Translations under genes and position numbers: made by a program
The notes under the pieces: model-generated
What the model saw: the letters and a program-made list of their open reading frames with translations, nothing else
What the model was told of the DNA's origin: nothing
Database searches by the model: none
Origin: Flavipsychrobacter stenotrophus
GTDB lineage: Bacteria > Bacteroidota > Bacteroidia > Chitinophagales > Chitinophagaceae
Assembly: GCA_947379685.1 (NCBI GenBank)
Contig: CANCOG010000031.1
Coordinates: 1 to 18,187 of the forward strand
Reading direction: 5' to 3'
DNA: 18,187 bases
Part shown: positions 1 to 6,719 of the stretch, piece by piece
Layout of the letters: each line of letters opens with the position of its first letter
How positions within the stretch are numbered: position 1 is the stretch's first letter

Positions 1-92
1 ACATTGTCCTTAATGATTGCAAGGCACTTCTCCCAAAGTTGCTCCGCGTCATTCGTTTGATTAGTATTATTATTGTAAGTGTCTGTATTCAT
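1..92 (-). CDS. dnaA: Chromosomal replication initiator DnaA, N-terminal fragment (cut by window edge)
   Basis: Read on the minus strand from an ATG at 92-90, this open frame gives 30 complete codons and runs off the left edge. The product starts MNTDTYNNNTNQTNDAE and continues QLWEKCLAIIKDN. The W-x-x-C-L-x-x-I-K-D-N pattern after a short polar leader is what Bacteroidota DnaA proteins show at the start of domain I, the part that self-associates and helps load the replicative helicase. The ATPase (domain III) and DNA-binding (domain IV) parts lie outside the window, so the call rests on about 15 informative residues. The long Asn/Thr-rich leader is not conserved and offers no alternative ATG. 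The next gene upstream is more than 800 bp away, so this gene has its own promoter region. Confidence 0.7.
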   Translation of the reverse strand, partial: MNTDTYNNNTNQTNDAEQLWEKCLAIIKDN

Positions 93-862
93 GTTGTCTA
101 ATAACGCCTAGCTGGTTAAGATGTTCATACCCCTTTTTTATTTGCCGCAAAAACCTTGCCCGAAATATGGAAAAGTGACTGCGGATCTAAAGTTTAACTA
201 ATTCAATTGGGTAATATTTTCGTCAATCCACCGGTCATTTTTCTCTCTTTAAATCTATCATTCTTTTTGTGATCGGGAGGACGAAATTGCTAACATTTAG
301 TTGAAAAAAAAAATCATTTGCCTATTGTTTATTCAGTATGGATTACAGATTGGGCATTCGGGTTTTTGGCTTATTTTTTGATATAAATACTTGTGGTGCA
401 AATGACTAGTTGGAATAATTTTTCGTTTTTAAACTTTGACTTTTTATCGAATGGTATTTATTTGTTCCTTCGGCCTGAAACCCTTTACTGTATTGGTTTA
501 TGTGGTTTTTTAAACGGTGTTATTTTTATTTTTTGGGTGAGGAAATAATGTTCTGCAAAAATAGTTATGTTTTCTTTAAGTCCGTTCGTTAATTAACATT
601 TGCAGTAACAAAAAAAGTGCACAGTTATCCATTTTTTGCCACTTGCGTTGCCAGGTGTTCTCAGACTTGTTAAGCGGTTGTTATAGAGAGGCGTTTTGAG
701 CACTTTTTTTGGTGCTTGATGTGCCGGTTTTTGAAGCAGCCCAAGAAAAAGCGCTATAACACCGACTTTCAAATGAGGATTGTTCCTTGTCAAATTTATC
801 GGGATAGAAACATGGGTTTTAGGAGGGAGTTACAATGCGAAAAGGCTGTGCATCAGCAGGCA
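93..862. other. Long T-rich non-coding region upstream of dnaA
   Basis: About 770 bp without a convincing gene. The plus strand is rich in T-tracts (for example 361-440 and 500-540). The short open frames at 593-793 (minus) and 716-904 (plus) look random in composition. The stretch must hold the dnaA promoter, and in many bacteria the replication origin lies next to dnaA. I looked for DnaA boxes (TTATCCACA and its complement) and found only degenerate matches: TTATCCATT at 625-633, TATGGATTA near 338 and TATGGAAAA near 166. No perfect box or regular cluster was seen, so an oriC assignment is not supported by sequence alone. Confidence 0.4.
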
Positions 863-899
863 AAAGGAAGGCCTGCATTGACGATGCAGGCCTTCCTTT
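863..899. terminator. Bidirectional hairpin terminator downstream of the E2 gene
   Basis: A perfect 16-bp inverted repeat: AAAGGAAGGCCTGCAT at 863-878 and its complement at 884-899, with a 5-nt loop (TGACG). The stem begins with A's and ends in T's, so it gives a U-containing tail in either direction. It lies 22 bp beyond the stop of the minus-strand acyltransferase gene and probably ends that transcript. Confidence 0.85.
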
Positions 900-921
900 A
901 TTAGTGTTTGTGTATATTGTT

Positions 922-2238
922 TTAGTATGAGCGGTTTGGGTCAAATGCTTCAAGCGCATTTGCTATTGCAGTCAGGAAACTGGCACCCAAAGAACCGTCT
1001 ACAACCCTGTGGTCATAACTCAATGAAAGGTACATCATATGCCTGATTGCAATAACGTCCCCATCCTGAGTTTCCAGCACCACAGGCCTTTTCTTAATAG
1101 CTCCAACTGCCAGTATGGCAACCTGTGGCTGATTAATGATTGGAGTGCCCATCAGGCTGCCAAACGTGCCCACGTTTGTCACAGTAAATGTACCACCCTG
1201 GGTATCGTCAACCTTCAACTTATTGTTTCGCGCAGCATTAGCCAATGCATTTACATCCTTCGTGAGACCCAGCAGGTTCTTGGTATCCGCGTTCTTAATA
1301 ACCGGTACAATCAGGTTACCGCTTGGTAAAGCTGTCGCCATACCAATGTTCACGTCTTTCTTAACTATTATACGGTCGCCGTCAACACTTACATTGATCA
1401 TTGGGAATTTACGAATACAGCTTACTATTGCCTCAATGAAAATAGGTGTGAAGGTGATCTTCTCGCCATATTTCTTTTCAAAGGGTGTTTTGGACTTATC
1501 GCGCCATTTAACAATATTGGTAACATCGGCCTCTGTAAAACTGGTTACGTGTGGCGATGTTGCCTTACTGCGTACCATATGATCCGCAATCATTTTGCGC
1601 ATACGGTCCATTTCTATTATTTCTACGTTGCCACCTGGTGCCGATGGGGCGGCACTTATGGTTGTGGCAGCAGCCACAGGCGCAGGTGTTGAAGCAGCAG
1701 CAACTACAGGTGAGATTTCCGCAGCAGGAGCAGTACCTCTCTTCGCCACGTAGTCAAGAATGTCTTTCTTGGTTACACGACCTTCATTGCCTGTGCCCGG
1801 AACGTTTTCCAGCTCAGCCATACCAATTCCTTCCTTCCCGGCAATATTCAGTACCAGTGGTGAATAGAATCGTGGAGCGCCATTTCCACCGGAAACAGCA
1901 ACGGGAGCTGCCGGGGCTGCTTGCTGCAATGGTTTTTCTTGCTGTGGAGCGGGTTGTGCAGCTGCAACAGGTGCCGGTGTTACGGCCTGAGCTGCACCAC
2001 CAGAATCAACACGGGCTATAACTGCGCCTACCGGAACCACATCATTTTCCTTATATAGCAATTCGGTTATAGTACCTGCGGCTATTGAGGGCACTTCGCT
2101 GTCAACCTTATCTGTTGCTATGTCCAGAAGGGTTTCATCCATTTTTATAACGTCGCCAACCTTTTTGTGCCATTTAAGCACTGTTGCTTCCATTATACTT
2201 TCGCCCATTTTAGGCATTACCAGATCAACGATTGCCAT
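922..2238 (-). CDS. 2-oxo acid dehydrogenase complex E2 subunit (dihydrolipoyllysine-residue acyltransferase)
   Basis: Cytoplasmic core enzyme of a 2-oxo acid dehydrogenase complex. It transfers the acyl group from its lipoyl arm to coenzyme A. Residues 1-77 form one lipoyl domain with the lipoylated lysine in DIATDKVDSE (K44). An Ala/Pro/Gln-rich hinge follows (about 80-120), then the peripheral-subunit-binding domain (about 123-166), a second Ala/Pro hinge (about 170-200), and the catalytic domain ending with HRVVDG at 410-415, the HxxxDG active-site signature. The 438-residue length is normal. The N-terminus (MPKMGESIMEATVLKW) looks closer to branched-chain or pyruvate E2 than to 2-oxoglutarate E2, but substrate cannot be settled here. 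No E1 or E3 gene is adjacent. The ATG at 2238 is the only start before the lipoyl domain. A hairpin terminator follows the stop, so the gene is probably a single transcription unit. Confidence 0.93.
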   Translation of the reverse strand: MAIVDLVMPKMGESIMEATVLKWHKKVGDVIKMDETLLDIATDKVDSEVPSIAAGTITELLYKENDVVPVGAVIARVDSGGAAQAVTPAPVAAAQPAPQQEKPLQQAAPAAPVAVSGGNGAPRFYSPLVLNIAGKEGIGMAELENVPGTGNEGRVTKKDILDYVAKRGTAPAAEISPVVAAASTPAPVAAATTISAAPSAPGGNVEIIEMDRMRKMIADHMVRSKATSPHVTSFTEADVTNIVKWRDKSKTPFEKKYGEKITFTPIFIEAIVSCIRKFPMINVSVDGDRIIVKKDVNIGMATALPSGNLIVPVIKNADTKNLLGLTKDVNALANAARNNKLKVDDTQGGTFTVTNVGTFGSLMGTPIINQPQVAILAVGAIKKRPVVLETQDGDVIAIRHMMYLSLSYDHRVVDGSLGASFLTAIANALEAFDPNRSY

Positions 2239-2270
2239 AATAATTTGTTGTTATTTGAGTAAAGACGCTG

Positions 2271-2278
2271 CAAAAATA
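2271..2278 (-). promoter_or_regulatory. Putative Bacteroidota -7 promoter element of the E2 gene
   Basis: On the minus strand this reads TATTTTTG, a full match to TAnnTTTG, 32 nt before the ATG at 2238. The expected leader would be about 25 nt. No TTTG was found at the usual 17-23 nt spacing upstream; the nearest (2292-2295) is 13 nt away. Confidence 0.4.
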
Positions 2279-2446
2279 ATCATTTGAAGGTCAAAAGAAA
2301 AATGAAGATGCACATTACTTTTGGATAGGTCTGTATGTTCTGTACGGTTGTATGCCCGAAAGCTTGCATGTTTGAGCACCCAGTGGGTAGGAATGCCGCG
2401 GGGTGTTTCCCGAAAACTTCACAAATTGAGGTTCGGGATCAGTTAA

Positions 2447-3724
2447 TTATCCTTCAATCCTGTACCGGGCTTGTTCTGCAAAAATGGCTATGGATACGAA
2501 TATGGCAGTAACTTCAAGGTAAATATAGGGTACCACTATAAAAGCAAGGAAAATGCTAAGGTAGATTTTGAACGATGCAATAAGGAAAATTCTTTGGTTT
2601 ATCTTTTTCTTGTACAACCAATACCAGGCGCCCATCAATGATAGAATGGAAAGGTTAAGTATAAAGAAGGTCTTTTTCAGTGCCATAAATCCAGCGTGCA
2701 AATCTTTGTGCAAGTAGTTTAAGTAGAATAGGTGTGCCATTCCGGCGCCTCTGAATAATTGGCTGGGCAGGTGATGAGTGTTCAGCTGGCGCCATTCACC
2801 TATTGGGCCATCGCCGTAGTTAAGCAGGTAAGCCCGATAGAATGAGGTCCAGTCTTTGCTCAAAAATGGGATTATATATAGCAGACAGACGAAAATTAAT
2901 AATGATCCGCAGGCCAGCAAAAGCTGTTTTCTTTCGCCGGAAACAAACAATACAAAGAACCAAAGTGGCAGCCACATCGCAACATAATACCGCGATAGGA
3001 GGCAGCATCCGATCAATATGCCCGTGAGGATGCTATTTCTCTGATTTAACCCAAAAATAAGGAGGAGGTAGTAGCCGGCTACCATATTTTCTACTGTTGC
3101 TCCCCAAATATTGGGATCCGCGTAAGCAATACAGCTGTAGGCAATGGTCAATAACAATGGCGTTAATATATGTACATAAACTTCACGACATTTCAGACTT
3201 CGTACCATGATAACCAGCGCACCTGAACACCACATGAGGAAAGTCATTGTCCGGTAATCGAAATGGAAATATTCTGGAATGGTACATGGCAGCCAATGCA
3301 TTGGCAGGTAACCGGACGGTCCATTATAATATAGAGCAACCAGCGCATCATTAGAATATGGATACAAACCGGCCAAAAATCTCTTTGAAAGGACTGTAAT
3401 GATGGGAAGAATATCCGAGACGGATTTAAAATCGACATATTTGATCATGTCAATTGTTACCGTGTTGAGGTACACCAGGCAAAGGGCGTAAAGAAGATAC
3501 ATTATGTATTTCTTTCTTGCCGGGGATGCTACTATATCAATTTGAGTCGTTGTATTGTAGAATTTCACAATCAAGACCGTTCCAAACAGCAGAGAACTTA
3601 GCAGGAGACCTATTGCGTTAAATGTTTGGCTGGTGATATGGCAATCAAAGAAAACAAAGATGAATAGGAATTCCAGGGTCAACAGGGATGCCAGAATTGC
3701 ATTATACAGGAGATTTTTAGGCAT
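2447..3724 (-). CDS. Polytopic membrane protein, GT-C/GT87-like putative glycosyltransferase (copy 2)
   Basis: A very hydrophobic protein with roughly 9-11 predicted membrane helices. I place the start at the ATG at 3724 rather than the one at 3766. From 3724 the product (MPKNLLYNAIL...) aligns with the neighbouring paralogue from its first residue and both are then exactly 425 residues. The 14 extra codons have no counterpart in the other copy. The loop after the third helix carries SDILP, then KRFLAGLYPY, then YLPMHWLPCTIPEYFHFDYR. This resembles the acidic-residue and G-x-x-PY pattern of DUF2029/GT87 GT-C enzymes, which use polyprenyl-phosphate sugars in the membrane. That family assignment is inference and I do not recognise a named gene. 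The gene lies downstream of its near-copy in the same orientation. Confidence 0.6.
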   Translation of the reverse strand: MPKNLLYNAILASLLTLEFLFIFVFFDCHITSQTFNAIGLLLSSLLFGTVLIVKFYNTTTQIDIVASPARKKYIMYLLYALCLVYLNTVTIDMIKYVDFKSVSDILPIITVLSKRFLAGLYPYSNDALVALYYNGPSGYLPMHWLPCTIPEYFHFDYRTMTFLMWCSGALVIMVRSLKCREVYVHILTPLLLTIAYSCIAYADPNIWGATVENMVAGYYLLLIFGLNQRNSILTGILIGCCLLSRYYVAMWLPLWFFVLFVSGERKQLLLACGSLLIFVCLLYIIPFLSKDWTSFYRAYLLNYGDGPIGEWRQLNTHHLPSQLFRGAGMAHLFYLNYLHKDLHAGFMALKKTFFILNLSILSLMGAWYWLYKKKINQRIFLIASFKIYLSIFLAFIVVPYIYLEVTAIFVSIAIFAEQARYRIEG

Positions 3725-3878
3725 GGTATATTGGGTATTAGTATTTCGAATGTATAATTTTCTCAACCGATAAAACTACTATTGCAATTCAGTATAAGTG
3801 CCAATTAGCCGAAAGAAGAAAAATGATTTTTGGGTAAATTTTTCTAACGGTTTCTATAAAAGGAAGCACAAAAAATCC

Positions 3879-5156
3879 CTAACGATGCAGCTTGTACCTG
3901 GCTTGCTCTGCAAAAATGGCGATTGACACGAAAATCGCTGTAACTTCAAGATACAGGTATGGTACTACAATAAACGCCAGAAAAACACTCAGGTATATTT
4001 TGAAGGACGCGAGTAAGAAGATTCTATGGTTTATTTTCTTTCGGCAGAACCAATACCATATACCTAATAAAGTAAGCACAGAAAGGCTCACGATAAAAAT
4101 TACTTTCTTTATTTCAACAAACCCGGCATGCGGGTTCGTTTTAACGTATTTTAAATAGAATAAATGGGCCATGCCAGTGCCGCTGAATAATTGACCCGGC
4201 AATTGTTGTAGATTTAGTCTTTGCCATTCATTAAACGGAGCCTCGCTATAATTGAGAACGTATGCCCTGTAAAACGAGGTCCAGTCTTTGCTTAAAAACG
4301 GGATTATATAAAGGATACAAATGAATAAAAATAATGAAACAATGGTTCGTAGAAGTTGTTTTCTTTCTCCGGATACAAGCATAACGAAGAACCAGAGCGG
4401 AAGCCACAAGGCGACATAGTATCTCGATAAAAGGCAGCAGCCGAGCATTACACCCGTCAGAATCCCATTTTTTTGGTTTAGCCCAAAAATAAGGAGGAGG
4501 TAATATCCTGCTACCATGTTTTCGATCGTCACTCCCCAGACACATGGATCTGAAGTAGCTATATAGCTGTATGCCAAAGTGATCATTAATGGTGTGAGTA
4601 TTTGCACCCAGACTTCACGGCATTTCAAACTTCTTATCATTATCACGATAGCACCGGCACACCATACAACGAAGGTCATTGTCCGGTAGTCAAAGTGAAA
4701 ATATTCTGCAATAGTGCAAGGTAGCCAGTGTGTTGGCAGGTAACCAGAGGGTGCATTGTAACTATAAGCAATCAATGCATCGTCGGTATATGGGTACAAT
4801 CCTGCGAGAAAACGTTTTGCCAGGACGGTGACAATAGGTATTATGTCTGAACACGTCCTGAAATCAATCGATTTGATAATGTCAATAGTCACTGTATTTA
4901 GGTACACCAGACAAGCCGCATAAAAGATGTACATAACGTATCTTTTTTTTGAACCGGGGCTAACGATGTCAATTTCAAATGAAGAGTTATAGAATTTTGC
5001 GATCAATGTTACCCCAATCATCAAAGAGCTGGCTAAAAGGCCAATTGCATTAAATGTTTGACTGGTCAAATTGTGTTGGAAGAAAACAAATGCAAATAGG
5101 AATTCCAGGATAATAAAAAATAGGAGGATAGCATTAAAGGGGAAGGTCTTACGCAT
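3879..5156 (-). CDS. Polytopic membrane protein, GT-C/GT87-like putative glycosyltransferase (copy 1)
   Basis: Paralogue of the protein encoded just downstream, of identical length (425 residues) and clearly over half identical. Long blocks match, such as HWLPCTI.EYFHFDYRTMTF and GYYLLLIFGLNQ.N.ILTG. About 9-11 hydrophobic helices run from residue 8 to the C-terminus. The presumed active loop holds D104, KRFLAGLYPY (114-123) and YLPTHWLPCTIAEYFHFDYR (139-158). The layout is that of GT-C glycosyltransferases of the DUF2029/GT87 type, acting at the inner membrane on lipid-linked sugars. No donor or acceptor can be named, and a non-enzymatic membrane role remains possible. The ATG at 5156 follows a good promoter-like box at 5180-5187. 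The spacing to the second copy is 154 nt, so co-transcription is plausible. Confidence 0.6.
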   Translation of the reverse strand: MRKTFPFNAILLFFIILEFLFAFVFFQHNLTSQTFNAIGLLASSLMIGVTLIAKFYNSSFEIDIVSPGSKKRYVMYIFYAACLVYLNTVTIDIIKSIDFRTCSDIIPIVTVLAKRFLAGLYPYTDDALIAYSYNAPSGYLPTHWLPCTIAEYFHFDYRTMTFVVWCAGAIVIMIRSLKCREVWVQILTPLMITLAYSYIATSDPCVWGVTIENMVAGYYLLLIFGLNQKNGILTGVMLGCCLLSRYYVALWLPLWFFVMLVSGERKQLLRTIVSLFLFICILYIIPFLSKDWTSFYRAYVLNYSEAPFNEWQRLNLQQLPGQLFSGTGMAHLFYLKYVKTNPHAGFVEIKKVIFIVSLSVLTLLGIWYWFCRKKINHRIFLLASFKIYLSVFLAFIVVPYLYLEVTAIFVSIAIFAEQARYKLHR

Positions 5157-5179
5157 TGAAAATAGGGTATTTGTATTTT

Positions 5180-5187
5180 CAAATATA
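5180..5187 (-). promoter_or_regulatory. Putative -7 promoter element of the tandem membrane-protein genes
   Basis: On the minus strand this reads TATATTTG, a full match to the Bacteroidota -7 consensus TAnnTTTG, 23 nt before the start codon at 5156. The equivalent stretch upstream of the second copy is recognisably related (both have a GGGTATT.GTATTT-type run before the ATG), but the box has decayed there to TATACATTC. The second copy may therefore rely on readthrough. Confidence 0.4.
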
Positions 5188-5230
5188 CAAATATTCCAGA
5201 CTCAGTATAATATAACGGCCGTTTAATAAT

Positions 5231-5932
5231 TTATCTTTTTCTCTTCCACCTGACAGCGTAACTCAGATAGAAATTAATATCGAAAACTGCATTTTTGTCG
5301 CCACGGCCATAGCCGGTAATATAAAGCGGGGCCAGATCATTGAATTGTTTACCGTTCATCATGAATTTACCTCTGATGTTCCAACCCGCAAGCAGGCCTT
5401 TATATAGTTCAACACGAACACCGGCAGTTATTTCCATCCAATACCCTGTGAAATTTTTAGGTGCAATTGTTCCGCTGGTATTGCCCCAAAGGCTATCTAT
5501 TATGGTATAGGTAGCGGCGCTTCGCTGAATGGGGGCAGCGCCCAGTCTCAGTCCCATAAACAGGCCGCCCCAATCTGTTGAATCTTCACGTGGCAGCAAT
5601 ATTTTATTGAATCCGGCACTAAAATAGGCATTCGATGTGTGGTACTTCAGGTCATCATAAGTTACATCCGAACTGCCCCAGCCGCCTTCAGCCGCCAGGT
5701 AAAACTCGTTATGCAGGTAGTAGTCGGCCGCAAACTGATACCCATTTTGCCCGGTAACTAACATATTTCTTACCGGGCTAATAATGTCAATGCCCAGCAC
5801 AAACTGATGTCCGGCTATTTCCTTTTTGGGGATAGCCGAAGTGGTATCGCTGCTTGCGGTGTCTGCAGTGGCCTGGGCAAATGCCGGTAGGGTAGTGCAG
5901 AGCAGCAGCAAGCTAAATGCCAGTCTTAACAT
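5231..5932 (-). CDS. DUF6048-like outer-membrane beta-barrel protein
   Basis: Predicted exported protein of about 233 residues. From the ATG at 5932 it begins MLRLAFSLLLLCTTLPAFAQA, a clean signal peptide with cleavage after AFA. The mature part alternates aromatic and polar residues (FVLGIDIISPVRN, YYLHNEFYLAAEGGWG, DINFYLSYAVRW) as in small outer-membrane barrels. It ends in basic residues after the last strand. The sequence and its position next to a DUF6452-like lipoprotein match the DUF6048/DUF6452 pairing I recall in Bacteroidota, whose function is unknown. An ATG at 5956 or a GTG at 5974 would extend the N-terminus. I prefer 5932 because it gives the most compact signal peptide and the smallest overlap (20 nt) with the preceding gene. 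The overlap points to translational coupling and a shared complex or pathway. Confidence 0.7.
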   Translation of the reverse strand: MLRLAFSLLLLCTTLPAFAQATADTASSDTTSAIPKKEIAGHQFVLGIDIISPVRNMLVTGQNGYQFAADYYLHNEFYLAAEGGWGSSDVTYDDLKYHTSNAYFSAGFNKILLPREDSTDWGGLFMGLRLGAAPIQRSAATYTIIDSLWGNTSGTIAPKNFTGYWMEITAGVRVELYKGLLAGWNIRGKFMMNGKQFNDLAPLYITGYGRGDKNAVFDINFYLSYAVRWKRKR

Positions 5933-6449
5933 AAATTTTAAGCTGCTTGGTTGCATTGGCGTTATTGGTGACACTTGGGTTTGTGATCAGTACTGAATCA
6001 ATACTTTTATGTGTGGTTTGCACTGAGGATAGCGAATAAAAATACGTGAACCCGCAGGCATTTGACAAAAATTGCAGCTTTCTTTGGTATTTAAAACTTA
6101 TAGTATCAGGGCGAACATAGAACGAATCTGTAAAAACCAGCCAGCTACACGAATCAGCATCTGGAGACAATGAAATAGTGAAATTGGCTGAAGGACTCTT
6201 ATACAGGGTATATTTTACGGTGTCAGGTGCAGTGATTGCCCCAAATATCGCCATTGGCAGAGCCGTGTCAATGGTTGTTGTGGCACTGTCTGTCGCATAG
6301 TGTACAAATTCCATATTCAGGCTTGCCGTTTTAGGGGTCAGGCAGGGTTGGCGTTCCTGAGTGCATCCCCAAAAGGCAAAACAAGCTACAACACCTGCCA
6401 GAAGCCAGCTGCCGAACGAAACCTGCATTCCCGGTTTTGGGTTAGTCAT
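5913..6449 (-). CDS. DUF6452-like putative lipoprotein
   Basis: Predicted 178-residue envelope lipoprotein. From the ATG at 6449 the product has a short polar start (MTNPKPGMQ), a hydrophobic stretch (WLLAGVVACFAFW) and then G-C, a possible lipobox cysteine. A second pair of cysteines follows (C in RQPCL, and ADSCSW/NACGF further on). The rest is beta-rich, with ID-S-V-LI-NP-V and KQLKIYVKTGI near the end, the layout I recall for DUF6452. The start at 6449 overlaps the stop of the upstream coiled-coil gene by 8 nt (ATGACTAA), typical of coupled translation. Longer (6491) and shorter (6428, starting MQVSF) versions are possible. The downstream DUF6048-like gene begins inside its last codons. 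Function is unknown in the family. Confidence 0.65.
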   Translation of the reverse strand: MTNPKPGMQVSFGSWLLAGVVACFAFWGCTQERQPCLTPKTASLNMEFVHYATDSATTTIDTALPMAIFGAITAPDTVKYTLYKSPSANFTISLSPDADSCSWLVFTDSFYVRPDTISFKYQRKLQFLSNACGFTYFYSLSSVQTTHKSIDSVLITNPSVTNNANATKQLKIYVKTGI

Positions 6450-6717
6450 TGAGCGTGACCAGTATTTTATCAATCTCCCCAATAACCCCATCCAACTGGC
6501 GACGCATATTATCCTTCTCGTCTTCGCTTATTTCGGCTTTCCCCAGGTGAACACTTACCATTTCATTGTCCATAGTATTTACCTTCTTATGCAATCGTTG
6601 AATCACCTTGTTCTGGCCATCAATAGTAGCGCGCAACCGCTCGTTGTCCGTTTCGAGGGTGGCATATTTTTTAAGGAGCATATCCAGCTTCTCATTCAGC
6701 AAGTCCAGAGATTCCAT
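6442..6717 (-). CDS. Small coiled-coil protein (ZapB-like type found beside pheT)
   Basis: A 91-residue, strongly charged protein. Residues 1-50 are a continuous heptad-type coiled coil (LDLLNEKLDMLLKKYATLE, then NERLRATIDGQNKVIQRLHKKV). The C-terminus is QLDGVIGEIDKILVTLND, which resembles the D..I.EID..I.LLN ending of short coiled-coil proteins found between pheT and zapA in Bacteroidota. By analogy it may act near the division ring, but that is inference from position and shape. It starts 2 nt after the pheT stop and its own stop overlaps the next start, so it sits inside a pheT operon. The usual zapA partner is not the next gene here; a DUF6452-like gene occupies that place. Confidence 0.7.
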   Translation of the reverse strand: MESLDLLNEKLDMLLKKYATLETDNERLRATIDGQNKVIQRLHKKVNTMDNEMVSVHLGKAEISEDEKDNMRRQLDGVIGEIDKILVTLND

Positions 6718-6719
6718 AT

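Noticed and set aside
593..904. Short open frames on both strands (593-793 minus and 716-904 plus), and a 31-codon frame at 835 after an AGGAGGGA-like sequence
   Set aside because: Composition looks random, the plus-strand frames run through the perfect terminator hairpin, and Shine-Dalgarno sequences are not a reliable start signal in this phylum.
1136..2021. Open frames of 148 and 156 codons on the plus strand
   Set aside because: They lie antisense within the well-supported E2 gene; the Gln/Leu-rich content is a by-product of its Ala/Pro hinge codons.
2428..2440. GGTTCGGGATC, resembling a tRNA T-arm
   Set aside because: No acceptor, D or anticodon stems could be paired around it.
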